Source: Enterobacter sp. SA187 (GTDB lineage Bacteria; Pseudomonadota; Gammaproteobacteria; Enterobacterales; Enterobacteriaceae). From it: 64,000 bases of DNA. A program made the position numbers and the translations under genes. Each line of letters opens with the position of its first letter. The stretch's first letter is position 1. The notes beneath the pieces were generated by a model. It worked only from the letters and a program-made list of their open reading frames with translations, ran no database searches and had not been told where the DNA came from. The stretch covers positions 1,054,001 through 1,118,000 of the forward strand of contig NZ_CP019113.1 in NCBI RefSeq assembly GCF_001888805.2, given 5' to 3'. Shown one piece after another: positions 17,246 through 26,591 of the stretch.

Positions 17246-17356
17246 AACGCACTTTCCTGCTATCAGAATAGCCGCAAAATCTGTGATGCAGCGCTAATAA
17301 AGAACGCTTATAAATTACAGAGATTGACGGGCTTCACAATTCATCCGCGAAAAAAT

Positions 17357-17370
17357 GGAAACCGGTTTCC
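17357..17370. promoter_or_regulatory. LacI-type operator candidate, PTS-proximal
   Basis: Perfect 14-bp palindrome GGAAACCGGTTTCC with the central CG of LacI/GalR operators, 55 bp before the IIB start codon. With the site at 17216-17245, about 130 bp away, it could support looping repression. Confidence 0.75.
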
Positions 17371-17425
17371 GTTTGTTATCCAATCAGCTCCGCAATAACT
17401 TTTAACATTTTGAGGATGGTTGTCG

Positions 17426-17740
17426 ATGGTCAAGATCATGCTGTGTTGTTCTGCGGGCATGTCCACAAGTCTGCTGGTCAGAAAAATGGTCGAAGAGGCG
17501 CAAACCCGGGGTTTGCCGGTGGAGATTGATGCCTACGGCGTGGCGGAATTTGATACGCAGTTCTCGCGCTATCAGGTGGTGTTACTCGGCCCACAAGTAA
17601 AATATATGTTAAATACGCTTTCCGAAAAGGCTGCCACCTGCGGCATACCCGTTCAGCCCATCAACCCGATGGATTACGGTATGCAGCGCGGTGATAAGGT
17701 ACTGGACTATGCTCTGTCGCTCATCGAGGCGGCGCACTAA
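17426..17740 (+). CDS. PTS Lac/cellobiose-family enzyme IIB
   Basis: 104-aa cytoplasmic phosphocarrier. The active-site cysteine is Cys8 in LCCSAGMSTSLLV, the signature of the lactose/cellobiose IIB group. The ATG at 17426 follows TGAGGATGG; a TTG two codons upstream is less likely. It is first in a rightward operon IIB-IIC-phosphoglucosidase-IIA-porin. Confidence 0.9.
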   Translation: MVKIMLCCSAGMSTSLLVRKMVEEAQTRGLPVEIDAYGVAEFDTQFSRYQVVLLGPQVKYMLNTLSEKAATCGIPVQPINPMDYGMQRGDKVLDYALSLIEAAH

Positions 17741-17752
17741 AAAGGTGTTCCT

Positions 17753-19078
17753 ATGAGTTCGTTATATCAGTCAATGGTTGCCGTCATTGAACAATCCATC
17801 ACCCCGCTGGCGGGCAAACTGGGGCAGCAGAAATACGTTATCGCTATCCGTGATGGCTTTACCGCCGCGCTGCCGTTCATGATCATCGGTTCGTTTATGC
17901 TGGTGTTTATCTTCCCGCCGTTCTCCGCCGATACCACCAACAGCTTTGCCCGTGGCTGGCTGGATTTTTCCCAGACTTACCGCGAACAGCTGATGCTGCC
18001 GTTTAACCTGAGCATGGGCGTGATGACGTTTTTTATCTCCGTCGGCATCGGCGCCAGCCTCGGGCGGCAGTTTAATCTCGATCCGGTGATGTCCGGTCTG
18101 CTGGCCTTTATGGCGTTTTTGCTGGTCGCAGCACCTTATGCGGACGGCAAAATCTCCACGCAGTACCTGTCCGGCCAGGGGATTTTTACCGCGCTGATCA
18201 CCGCAATTTATTCCACCCGCATGTATGCGTGGCTGAAGCAGAACAACATTACCATCCGTCTGCCGAAAGAAGTGCCGACCGGTGTGGCGCGCTCGTTTGA
18301 GATCCTCATTCCGGTACTGGTGGTGATCGCCACCCTGCATCCGCTGAACCTGTTCATTGAAGCGCAGACCGGCATGATCCTGCCGCAGGCGATTATGCAC
18401 CTGCTGGAGCCGCTGGTGTCCGCATCGGATTCTCTGCCCGCCATTCTGCTGTCGGTGCTGCTGTGCCAGATCTTCTGGTTCGCCGGTATCCACGGTTCGC
18501 TGATTGTCACTGGCATCATGAACCCGTTCTGGATGGCGAACCTTTCTGCCAACCAGGCCGCGCTGGCCGCGGGCGCTGCACTGCCGCACGTGTATCTGCA
18601 GGGCTTCTGGGATCACTATCTGCTGATTGGCGGCGTGGGCTCCACTTTACCGCTGGCGTTCCTGCTGCTGCGCAGCCGTGCGACGCACCTGCGGACCATC
18701 GGCAAAATGGGCATCGTGCCAAGCTTCTTTAATATCAACGAACCGATCCTGTTCGGCGCGCCAATCATCATGAACCCGATGCTGTTCATCCCGTTCGTCT
18801 TCGTGCCGATGGTTAACGCCTGCCTCGCGTATGGCGCGACCCGTCTCGGCTGGCTGGCACAGGTGGTCTCCCTGACGCCGTGGACCACACCGGCACCGAT
18901 AGGCGCGTCCTGGGCCGCCAACTGGGCGCTGAGTCCGGTGGTGATGTGCCTCATCTGTATGGTGCTGTCGGCGCTGATGTACCTGCCGTTCCTGCGTGCC
19001 TATGAGCGCTCGCTGATGAAAACCGAAGAGCAGAAAGCGCAGGCCACCAGTCCGCTGGCGGAAACGGTCAGCCCGTAA
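17753..19078 (+). CDS. PTS cellobiose-family enzyme IIC
   Basis: 441-aa membrane permease of the Lac/cellobiose IIC family, with about ten hydrophobic segments, the substrate-site region FWFAGIHGSLIVTG and the NINEPILFGAPIIMNP motif. It moves a beta-glucoside while IIB phosphorylates it. Its TAATG end overlaps an ATG of the next frame. Substrate (cellobiose, arbutin/salicin or another aryl-glucoside) cannot be fixed from sequence. Confidence 0.92.
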   Translation: MSSLYQSMVAVIEQSITPLAGKLGQQKYVIAIRDGFTAALPFMIIGSFMLVFIFPPFSADTTNSFARGWLDFSQTYREQLMLPFNLSMGVMTFFISVGIGASLGRQFNLDPVMSGLLAFMAFLLVAAPYADGKISTQYLSGQGIFTALITAIYSTRMYAWLKQNNITIRLPKEVPTGVARSFEILIPVLVVIATLHPLNLFIEAQTGMILPQAIMHLLEPLVSASDSLPAILLSVLLCQIFWFAGIHGSLIVTGIMNPFWMANLSANQAALAAGAALPHVYLQGFWDHYLLIGGVGSTLPLAFLLLRSRATHLRTIGKMGIVPSFFNINEPILFGAPIIMNPMLFIPFVFVPMVNACLAYGATRLGWLAQVVSLTPWTTPAPIGASWAANWALSPVVMCLICMVLSALMYLPFLRAYERSLMKTEEQKAQATSPLAETVSP

Positions 19079-19098
19079 TGAATAAGGAGAAGGTTGAG

Positions 19099-20496
19099 AT
19101 GAAATACGCATTTCCCGCGCATTTCTGGTGGGGCAGCGCGAGTTCGGCGCTGCAAACCGAAGGGGAAAGCCAGCACGGCGGTAAAAGCGCAACGACATGG
19201 GATCACTGGTACGCCAGCCAGCCGTGGCGCTTTCATCAGCAGGTAGGCCCTGCGGATACCTCGACGTTTTACCAGCACTGGCGCGAAGATATCGCGCTGA
19301 TGAAACAGCTGAATCACAACAGTTTCCGCACCTCGATCAGCTGGTCACGGCTGATCCCGGACGGAACCGGCGAGGTGAATCCGCAGGCGGTGGCGTTTTA
19401 CAACAACGTCATCGACGAGCTGCTGGCGCAGGGCATTGCGCCCTTTATCACCCTGTTCCACTTCGATATGCCGATGGTGATGCAGGAGAAAGGCGGCTGG
19501 GAAAACCGCGAGGTGGTGGAGGCGTTCAGCCGTTACGCGCAGGTCTGCTTTGAGCTGTTCGGCGATCGCGTGATGCACTGGTTTACCTTCAACGAGCCGA
19601 TTGTGCCGGTGGAAGGCGGCTATCTGTATGACTTCCATTACCCGAACGTGGTGGATTTCAAACGCGCAGCCACCGTGGCCTATCACACTGTGCTGGCCCA
19701 TGCCTCGGCGGTGCGCGCATTCCGCGCCGGGCACTACGCCGGGGAGATTGGCATCGTGCTGAACCTGACGCCGTCGTACCCGCGTTCGCAGCATCCGGCG
19801 GATGTCACCGCCGCGCACCATGCGGATCTGCTGTTTAACCGCAGCTTCCTCGACCCGGTGCTGAAAGGCGAATATCCGCCCGATCTGGTGTCGCTGCTGA
19901 AAGAGTACGATCAGCTGCCCGCCTGCACGCCGGAAGATGGCGCGCTGATCGCCGAAGGAAAAATCGACCTGCTGGGCATTAACTATTACCAGCCGCGTCG
20001 GGTGAAATGCCGTGAAAACGCCGTTAACCCGCAGTCACCGTTTATGCCGGAGTGGTTGTTTGATTATTACGAGATGCCAGGGCGGAAAATGAATCCGTAT
20101 CGCGGCTGGGAAATTTACGAGCCGGGTATTTACGACATTCTCACCAATTTACGCGTCAATTATGGCAACCCGCGCTGCTTTATTTCTGAAAACGGCATGG
20201 GCGTGGAAAATGAACAGCGCTTTGTAGAAGACGGTAAAATTAATGACGATTATCGCATTGAATTTGTATCCGGGCATTTGAAGTGGCTGCATAAAGGGAT
20301 CAGCGAAGGCTGTAATTGCCTTGGTTATCACATGTGGACCTTTATTGATAACTGGTCCTGGTGTAACGGCTATAAAAACCGCTACGGTTTTGTCCAGCTG
20401 GATCTGAAAACCCAGACGCGCACCGTCAAAAAAAGCGGGGAATGGTTTGCCGCCACCTCAGCCAACAATGGTTTTAACGAAGAGTCTTTATCATGA
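19099..20496 (+). CDS. 6-phospho-beta-glucosidase (GH1)
   Basis: 465-aa GH1 enzyme. Acid/base Glu166 is in WFTFNEP and nucleophile Glu364 in CFISENG; the N-terminal FPAHFWWGSASSALQTEG motif is intact. It hydrolyses the 6-phospho-beta-glucoside delivered by the PTS to glucose 6-phosphate and an aglycone or glucose. An ATG at 19078 overlaps the IIC stop, but the one at 19099 gives the family N-terminus. Its stop overlaps the IIA start (ATGA). Confidence 0.92.
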   Translation: MKYAFPAHFWWGSASSALQTEGESQHGGKSATTWDHWYASQPWRFHQQVGPADTSTFYQHWREDIALMKQLNHNSFRTSISWSRLIPDGTGEVNPQAVAFYNNVIDELLAQGIAPFITLFHFDMPMVMQEKGGWENREVVEAFSRYAQVCFELFGDRVMHWFTFNEPIVPVEGGYLYDFHYPNVVDFKRAATVAYHTVLAHASAVRAFRAGHYAGEIGIVLNLTPSYPRSQHPADVTAAHHADLLFNRSFLDPVLKGEYPPDLVSLLKEYDQLPACTPEDGALIAEGKIDLLGINYYQPRRVKCRENAVNPQSPFMPEWLFDYYEMPGRKMNPYRGWEIYEPGIYDILTNLRVNYGNPRCFISENGMGVENEQRFVEDGKINDDYRIEFVSGHLKWLHKGISEGCNCLGYHMWTFIDNWSWCNGYKNRYGFVQLDLKTQTRTVKKSGEWFAATSANNGFNEESLS

Positions 20497-20795
20497 TCGA
20501 ATTAGAAGAAGCGGTAATGGAAATTATCGTCAATGCCGGGCAGTCCCGCAGCCTGTGCTTTGAAGCCCTGCGCGCGGCGCGCGCGGGCAACATCGACGAA
20601 GCCAAAAGCCTGCTGCGCGAAGCCGACGGCTATTCGCGCCAGGCGCACCATATGCAGACCAAACTGATTGAGCAGGATGCAGGCGAAGCCCGCCAGCCGA
20701 TGACATTAATTATGGTTCATGCCCAGGATCATTTAATGACGTCATTACTGGCCCGTGAATTATCCGAAGAAATCGTCCAGCTGTATCAACGTTAA
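20493..20795 (+). CDS. PTS Lac-family enzyme IIA
   Basis: 100-aa helical phosphocarrier of the lactose/cellobiose IIA family. The phosphoryl-accepting histidine is predicted as His76 in IMVHAQDHLMTS. It accepts phosphate from HPr and passes it to IIB. The separate IIA, IIB and IIC genes are typical for this PTS class; having IIA after the hydrolase is a less common order. Confidence 0.92.
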   Translation: MIELEEAVMEIIVNAGQSRSLCFEALRAARAGNIDEAKSLLREADGYSRQAHHMQTKLIEQDAGEARQPMTLIMVHAQDHLMTSLLARELSEEIVQLYQR

Positions 20796-20945
20796 TTTAT
20801 TTATCAGATAACGGAGAAATCGTTACGAGAATATTTTAATACATCTGTACCCACAAATAATATGACATGGTGATAGCACAATTATTCCGTTTAATACGGA
20901 CGGGATGATTATTGTCTGAAAATAATTTACTACATTGAGACAAAC

Positions 20946-22325
20946 ATGAAATTAAATAAAAAACTTCCGGTGGCGCTGGCGGTCATGGCTGCGCTTTGCT
21001 CAGGAAACGTAGTGGCACAGGAATTTACTCAGGAACAGATCGACGCCATCGTGGCTAAAGCGGTGGATAAAGCCCTGGCGGAGCGCCAGGCGAAAATGGA
21101 CGCGGCCATTGCGAAGAAAGCCGACGTCATCACCGAACCGCAAAGCACCGCCCAGACGCCGGACATGGCGATCCCGTTCGGTGTGAAGTTCACCGGCTAT
21201 GCGCGTTACGGCGCGCAGTTCCAGAGCGGCGATCAGAAATTTGTCGGCGTCGATGGCTCCTATAACGGCTCCTCGGCGATTGGTCGCCTGGGTAACGAAG
21301 GCAACGGCGGCGAATTCCAGCTTTCCAAAGCCTTTAAAGGCTCGAACGGCGCCATCTGGGACATCAATGTGATGATCGATCACTGGGGCGACGAGGTGAA
21401 CCTGAAAAAAGCCTATGCCGGGGTGACCAACATTCTGGAGTCCAACCCGAACGCCTATATCTGGGCGGGTCGTGACTTCCATCAGCGTCCGCAACAGGGC
21501 ATCAACGACTACTTCTGGATGAACCATGACGGCCAGGGCGCGGGGATCAAAAACTTCGACATCGGCGGCGTGCAGTTTGACGTGGCGACCGTGGCAGCCG
21601 TGGAATCCTGTAGCCCGGAAGTGATGAATGACGAAGGCAACCCGTCGCGTATCACCTGTACCGGCGGCTCCGGCACCGGCGATAAAGGCAACTATGCGGT
21701 GACCTCGAAAGTTCACGGCATCAAAGCCGGTCCGATCGACGTGGAGCTGTACGCCAACTATGGCTTTGACTCGAAAGCCGTCGACAGCGATGAGCGTCTG
21801 AAAGCCTGGCAGGGCGGCGTGGTGCTGAGCCACACCGGCGACAGCGGCGTGAATAAAGTCATCGCCCGCTACTCCGATAACTCAGACAACAGCGTCTACA
21901 ACAAAACCGACGAGCTGACGGCGATCTACGCCAGCTTTGAAGGTAACTACAAGTTTACCCAACAGGCGCAGGTCGAATACCTGCTGGCGTACCACGACTA
22001 TTCGAACGATGCGAACAACATCGACGATCGTCGCAACTACAACGCCATTGTGCGTCCGATGTACTGGTGGAACCAGGTGCATTCCACCTGGCTGGAACTG
22101 GGCTGGCAGAAAGTTGATTTCGACCAGGGCGGGGATAACCACGGCTGGAAAGCCACGCTGTCGCAGAACATCTCCATCGACATGGGACCGGAATTCCGTC
22201 CGATGCTGCGCTTCTACGTGACCGGCGGCAAGGTGGATAACGAACGCACCGCGCGTATCAACAATACCGATGATGAAACCCTGGATTCGTTCAACGTCGG
22301 CGCGATGTGGGAAGCGTGGTTCTAG
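20946..22325 (+). CDS. LamB-family sugar porin (BglH/ScrY-like)
   Basis: 459-aa outer-membrane protein. A signal peptide (about 1-24, ending VVAQ) is followed by a helical, coiled-coil-like segment (QEQIDAIVAKAVDKALAERQAKMDAAIAKK) as in ScrY/BglH N-termini. The maltoporin-type barrel begins near FGVKFTGYARYG and ends with the terminal aromatic WEAWF. It is the last gene of the beta-glucoside operon, 150 bp after IIA; that gap may hold a processing site or second promoter. It likely lets bulky glucosides cross the outer membrane. Confidence 0.88.
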   Translation: MKLNKKLPVALAVMAALCSGNVVAQEFTQEQIDAIVAKAVDKALAERQAKMDAAIAKKADVITEPQSTAQTPDMAIPFGVKFTGYARYGAQFQSGDQKFVGVDGSYNGSSAIGRLGNEGNGGEFQLSKAFKGSNGAIWDINVMIDHWGDEVNLKKAYAGVTNILESNPNAYIWAGRDFHQRPQQGINDYFWMNHDGQGAGIKNFDIGGVQFDVATVAAVESCSPEVMNDEGNPSRITCTGGSGTGDKGNYAVTSKVHGIKAGPIDVELYANYGFDSKAVDSDERLKAWQGGVVLSHTGDSGVNKVIARYSDNSDNSVYNKTDELTAIYASFEGNYKFTQQAQVEYLLAYHDYSNDANNIDDRRNYNAIVRPMYWWNQVHSTWLELGWQKVDFDQGGDNHGWKATLSQNISIDMGPEFRPMLRFYVTGGKVDNERTARINNTDDETLDSFNVGAMWEAWF

Positions 22326-22327
22326 TA

Positions 22328-22402
22328 TGGGTTGCCCGGCGGCGCAGGCTTGCCGGGCCTACAGATGTAAAAGCCGGGTAAGGCGCAAGCCACCACCGGG
22401 CA
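22328..22402. repeat. REP-like paired palindromes after the porin gene
   Basis: Two imperfect GC-rich palindromes in opposite orientation (GCCCGGCGGCGCAGGCTTGC... and GCCGGGTAAGGCGCAAGCC...), joined by CCTAC, as in enterobacterial REP/BIME units. It separates the porin operon from convergent nepI. Confidence 0.8.
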
Positions 22403-22418
22403 TAATGACCGTTAACCC

Positions 22419-23594
22419 TCAATGCACCTCTTTTACGCGAACCTTCGCGGCCACCAGTAGCGCTGTTAACAGCATCAGGCTGCCGGAGATAACCAGCGGC
22501 GAGAGCAGGCCGAGGTTATCGAGGGCATAACCGCCAACAGCGGCGCCACAGGTATTGGCAAGCTGGATCACCGCCACCTGAAGTGATCCGGCTTTTTCTG
22601 CCTGATCGGAAAGCGAACGGGTGATCCACGTCGACCAGCCCACCGGCACCAGCGCAAAACCTAAGCCCCACACCATCGCAATAGCGGCGGCCACGATCTT
22701 ATTACTGCCCCACAGCATCAGCACCAGCGCACTGACCGCCAGCAACAGCGGCGCGCAGGTCAGCGCCAGCTTCAGCGATCTTTTCAGGAACAGCGATGAC
22801 ATAGACGTGCCGACAAAACTGGCGATACCGAAGCTCAGCAGCACCAGCGTCAGGCCGTCCACGTCGAAACCGGCCATGCTCATATATACCGGACGGATGT
22901 AGGTAAAGAAGGCGAACTGCCCGGCAAAAGCCATGAAAATGGCGCACATCCCTGCGAACACGCCGGGACGTTTCAGAATGCCGAACATATCCTGTTTGTG
23001 CTGCATCGGTTCGCCCGGCAGCGACGGCAGCGCTTTCCAGACCCAGATTGTGCAGATGACGCCCATCACAGCGGCGGCATTAAACACGTTACGCCAGCCA
23101 ATAATGCCGCCGAGGAAGCTGCCCAGCGGGGCTGCGATCACCAGCGCAATGGACACCGCGCCGAAGATCACCGACAACGCTTTCGGCACGGTGCGCGCCG
23201 GCACCAGTCGCATGGTCAGCGAAGCGGACATCGCCCAGAAGCCGCCAAGCGCGACGCCCAGACAGGCGCGACCCAGCAGCATCAGCGTGAAGTTGTTGGC
23301 AAAGGAGACCAGCAGGCACGAGAGCGTCAGCAGCACGGAGAATAAAATCACCACGTAGCGCCGATCGATAGTGCGAATAGTCTGGGTAATAAACAGGCTG
23401 GCAAACATGGCGACAAATGCCGTCACCGTGACGGACTGCCCGGCCACGCCTTCAGAAATGCCTAAGTCCTGCGCCATCGGCGTTAACAGGCTGACCGGCA
23501 GAAATTCCACCGTAATTAAGCAGGCCACGCAAAACGCGACGGCAAACACTGCCGACCAGTTTGGTCGCTGCTGTCCTTCTTTATGCTCACTCAT
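22419..23594 (-). CDS. nepI: Purine ribonucleoside exporter NepI
   Basis: 391-aa MFS protein that matches E. coli NepI closely (RPNWSAVFAVAFCVACLITVEFLPVSLLTPMAQDLG; ALVPVGWSTWITRSL). NepI exports inosine and related purine nucleosides in exchange for protons. There are 12 predicted membrane helices. In E. coli it also lies between selC and yicN, so this marks the return to backbone after the accessory block. Confidence 0.95.
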   Translation of the reverse strand: MSEHKEGQQRPNWSAVFAVAFCVACLITVEFLPVSLLTPMAQDLGISEGVAGQSVTVTAFVAMFASLFITQTIRTIDRRYVVILFSVLLTLSCLLVSFANNFTLMLLGRACLGVALGGFWAMSASLTMRLVPARTVPKALSVIFGAVSIALVIAAPLGSFLGGIIGWRNVFNAAAVMGVICTIWVWKALPSLPGEPMQHKQDMFGILKRPGVFAGMCAIFMAFAGQFAFFTYIRPVYMSMAGFDVDGLTLVLLSFGIASFVGTSMSSLFLKRSLKLALTCAPLLLAVSALVLMLWGSNKIVAAAIAMVWGLGFALVPVGWSTWITRSLSDQAEKAGSLQVAVIQLANTCGAAVGGYALDNLGLLSPLVISGSLMLLTALLVAAKVRVKEVH

Positions 23595-23691
23595 GTCGTC
23601 CCCTGCGTCGGTATTGGCGAGAAAGTTGCGCAGTGTAACATTGTGAGTGTGACGTATTTAACGTTTTAGCAACTTTAGTGCGGATTCAGGG

Positions 23692-23721
23692 TTTTCCCTC
23701 GCCCCAGGGGAGAGGGGAAAA
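23692..23721. terminator. Terminator-like hairpin downstream of yicN
   Basis: TTTTCCC...GGGGAAAA imperfect stem with a C/G-rich core, T-rich on one side and A-rich on the other. It follows the yicN stop by two bases when read leftward and ends in T residues, so it can serve as a terminator. Confidence 0.65.
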
Positions 23722-23722
23722 A

Positions 23723-24175
23723 TCAGTGCAGCCAGTGCACGCCGTCGTCCGGCATAAAGAGCGCGTTATAGCGTACCTGGAAATTATTGATTTCCGCCAC
23801 GTCCGGCTCCAGCTCGCGCAGAAAGCCGAGCGCCTGACGCACCTGAGCATCGGTCAGCGGGGCGGCAAGGCGGGCTTTTTTCAGCAGACGGTACCAGTAC
23901 TGAAGGTTTTGCTCGCTGGCATCGACAATACATGCCTGCCACACCAGCAGCACCTGCGCGGCATTTTGCAGATGTGCTTCATCCGGGCGCGCCAGATACT
24001 GAATGTACTCCGCAGCTGCGGCTTTTCCCATCTGATCCAGCATCGACTCCACCGGCACCGGCGTGATGCCGAGCCGTTCATTCAGACGGCGCACCGCCCG
24101 ACGGGAATCTGATGTTAATACCCTAAATCCCACGACAAACACGACGACCAGCGTCGCCAGCGTTAACCAAATCAT
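23723..24175 (-). CDS. yicN: DUF1198 membrane-anchored protein YicN
   Basis: 150 aa, same length as E. coli YicN. One N-terminal membrane helix (MIWLTLATLVVVFVVGFRVL) is followed by a soluble helical domain with WQACIVDASEQNLQYWYRLLKKA. The function is unknown. It is a single gene that ends at a terminator-like hairpin. Confidence 0.92.
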   Translation of the reverse strand: MIWLTLATLVVVFVVGFRVLTSDSRRAVRRLNERLGITPVPVESMLDQMGKAAAAEYIQYLARPDEAHLQNAAQVLLVWQACIVDASEQNLQYWYRLLKKARLAAPLTDAQVRQALGFLRELEPDVAEINNFQVRYNALFMPDDGVHWLH

Positions 24176-24240
24176 GAAAGCTCCAGCACCTTTTGCGAGC
24201 GCTTATCATAAGGGTAAACGCGGCGACGTACAGCCTCAGT

Positions 24241-25257
24241 TTATGCCGTAATGCCGGTGGTGACCGTGAAACGCCGGGTTTCCTGCGGCGCCAGCATCAG
24301 CAGGCTACCGTTACGCTCTGCCGCCAGAAATCCTTCCGGACGACAGGTCGCCGGCAGGGCAAAGGCCGCCACCTGCTGATCGCCGTTATATAAGATCCAG
24401 CGCGTGACATAATTGAACTCGGCGCTGGAAAAGCGGGTGACAAAGGTGGTGCCATCCGGCCCGGTCATCCTGAATTCCGGCGCCGCGGTGTAGCGATCGA
24501 GTTTATCGGCAAAGAAGACGATTTCCGGATCGTAAAACTGCGGCTCGCTTAACGTTGTCAGCGTGGCCTCACCCTGTCTGATGCGTTCGTTAAACGCCAG
24601 CCACTGTTCTGTGGGCTTCACGTGCGCCGGAACAGACTCCCGCAGCGCCAGCGCCTCATCCGGCAGGTTCTGGCTGAACGCCGCCTGGGGTACATAGGCG
24701 TAATTCATATGGCACATGTACTGCAACGGCATCGCCACCGACGCCAGATTAGTCACCGCCATATGGATGTCGAACAGCGCACTGGCGCTATGCAGCGTGA
24801 CCGACGGCTGCGCCTCGTAGTGATGCCCGAAGCCCATCACATACTCGTAGCGCCCGCCGATACGCAGTGCCTCGCCGTCCAGCTCCAGCCAGGCGTCGTC
24901 CATCGCCGCGCAGGCCATTTCACCGTGCAGCGGGTGATTATCTTCCGGCGACGGGCAGCCGTTTGCCAGCAGCCCGGAGTGGAAAGCGAAACAGCCGTAG
25001 GTATCGACGATCTCTTTGGCCGGTTTCGGCTGGCGGAACATGTTTTTCATGGTCAGGTCATGACCGTCAAATTCCGCGTCCCAGATCATCTGCCCCAGCC
25101 ACGGCAGGATCACCAGATGCCCGCGCGTGTTCGCCACTTTCAGCCCTTCCACGCCGCTGGCGTAACGAAAAGCGGTGACACTGAAGTCGCTGTTTTCCAG
25201 CAGGATTTTCGGCTGCGCGGTAAATAACTCACGCCACAGTGTCAGTCGCGTTGCCAT
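24241..25257 (-). CDS. deoX: Aldose-1-epimerase-like protein of the deoxyribose operon (DUF4432)
   Basis: 338-aa beta-sandwich protein of the galactose-mutarotase fold (RGHLVILPWLGQMIWDAEFDG; CPSPEDNHPLHGEM; CHMNYAY). It is the third gene of an operon with a deoxyribokinase and permease, as in the Salmonella deoK locus, where the equivalent gene is deoX. It probably interconverts anomers of 2-deoxyribose; this is inferred from fold and context. The ATG at 25257 gives the family N-terminus MATRLTLWRELF and overlaps the permease end by 29 nt. Confidence 0.85.
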   Translation of the reverse strand: MATRLTLWRELFTAQPKILLENSDFSVTAFRYASGVEGLKVANTRGHLVILPWLGQMIWDAEFDGHDLTMKNMFRQPKPAKEIVDTYGCFAFHSGLLANGCPSPEDNHPLHGEMACAAMDDAWLELDGEALRIGGRYEYVMGFGHHYEAQPSVTLHSASALFDIHMAVTNLASVAMPLQYMCHMNYAYVPQAAFSQNLPDEALALRESVPAHVKPTEQWLAFNERIRQGEATLTTLSEPQFYDPEIVFFADKLDRYTAAPEFRMTGPDGTTFVTRFSSAEFNYVTRWILYNGDQQVAAFALPATCRPEGFLAAERNGSLLMLAPQETRRFTVTTGITA

Positions 25258-26560
25258 GAGGAGCCTCCTTATTAACCACTTTCGATTCACGCCAGAAATA
25301 GATGCCGACATAGACAAAGCACAGCATGGAAACCACGAAGGAGAGTTGCAGCGAATGGAACAGGTCCGCCGCATAGCCCTGCACCGCCGGGACCACTGCC
25401 GCGCCGACAATCGCCATCACGATCACCGCACCCGCCATTTCCGTGTGCTCGTTATCGACCGTGTCCAGCGTCCCGGCATAGATGGTCGCCCAGCATGGTC
25501 CGAACAGAATGCTCACCGCGACCGCCACGTAGACCGCGGTAAAGTTTGGCGCGAGCGCCACATAGGCCAGGAAAAGCGCGCCAATCACCGAATAGAGGAT
25601 CAGCACTTTTTCCGGGTTGAAGCGGGTCATCAGGAGGTTGGCGACAAATTTACCGATAAAGAAGCAGATGAAGCTGTAGACCATAAAGTTAGAGGCATCG
25701 CGCTCGTTGATGTCACCTAACTCCAGCGCCAGACGGATAGTGAACGACCACACCGCGACCTGCATACCGACATAAAGGAACTGCGCGATAATGCCGCGAC
25801 GGAAGCGGGCGTTACCCGCCAGATAGCGCAGCGTGTCCATTGCCGACGGGCGCTGGCGTTTCGTGGTCTGCGCCACTTTGCAGGTCGGGAAGCGCGTCAG
25901 CATAAACAGCACCATGACCACCACTAGCACCATGATCATGTACTTATAGGGTTCGAGAGTGTTTTCCAGCATCAGCACTTTAAAGTCATGCATCTGCGCG
26001 GCGTTCATGCCCGCCATCTGTTTTTCCAGGCTGTCGCCTTCGGAAAACACCAGATATTTGCCGAGCAGAATGCCCGCTATCGCGCCAACCGGATAGAACG
26101 TCTGGCTGACGTTAAGGCGCAGGGTAGCGTGGGATTTTGGCCCGAGCATTGAGCTGTAGGTATTGGCGGCGGTTTCAAGGAAACTTAAGCCGATGGCGAT
26201 AGCGAAGATCGCAGCGAGGAACATGGTGTAGGTGGCCATGTGCGACGCCGGGAAAAATAACGTACAGCCGACAATATAGAGCGTCAGGCCGATTAAAATC
26301 GCCATCTTATAACTGCTTTTCTTAATGACCAGCGAAGCCGGAATAGCAATTAAAAAATACCCGCCGTAAAACGCGCTCTGCACTAAGGCAGAGGCGAAAT
26401 TACTTAATGAAAATACGCTTTTAAACTGCGTAATTAATATATCGTTTAACGCAGCAGCGCATCCCCATAACGGGAACAGGCAGGATAACAAAATAAACTG
26501 GAACAGAGGGGTTTTATTCAGATACCCGTCGGGCATCTGAACGATGTTTTTATCGTTCAT
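25229..26560 (-). CDS. deoP: 2-deoxyribose permease (FucP-type MFS)
   Basis: 443-aa MFS protein of the fucose:proton symporter family, 12 helices, with the N-terminal FPLWGCAAALNDILITQFK motif and LETAANTYSSMLGP in the middle of the first half. It lies between the kinase and the mutarotase-like gene, matching deoP of enterobacterial deoxyribose loci. It is inferred to import 2-deoxy-D-ribose with H+. Confidence 0.88.
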   Translation of the reverse strand: MNDKNIVQMPDGYLNKTPLFQFILLSCLFPLWGCAAALNDILITQFKSVFSLSNFASALVQSAFYGGYFLIAIPASLVIKKSSYKMAILIGLTLYIVGCTLFFPASHMATYTMFLAAIFAIAIGLSFLETAANTYSSMLGPKSHATLRLNVSQTFYPVGAIAGILLGKYLVFSEGDSLEKQMAGMNAAQMHDFKVLMLENTLEPYKYMIMVLVVVMVLFMLTRFPTCKVAQTTKRQRPSAMDTLRYLAGNARFRRGIIAQFLYVGMQVAVWSFTIRLALELGDINERDASNFMVYSFICFFIGKFVANLLMTRFNPEKVLILYSVIGALFLAYVALAPNFTAVYVAVAVSILFGPCWATIYAGTLDTVDNEHTEMAGAVIVMAIVGAAVVPAVQGYAADLFHSLQLSFVVSMLCFVYVGIYFWRESKVVNKEAPHGNATDTVA

Positions 26561-26591
26561 AGTGCTACCTTTTACGTTGCAGGGTTTATTA

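Noticed and set aside
17771..18616. 281-aa open frame antisense to the PTS IIC gene
   Set aside because: Gln/His/Arg-rich shadow with no ribosome site; the IIC gene is well supported.
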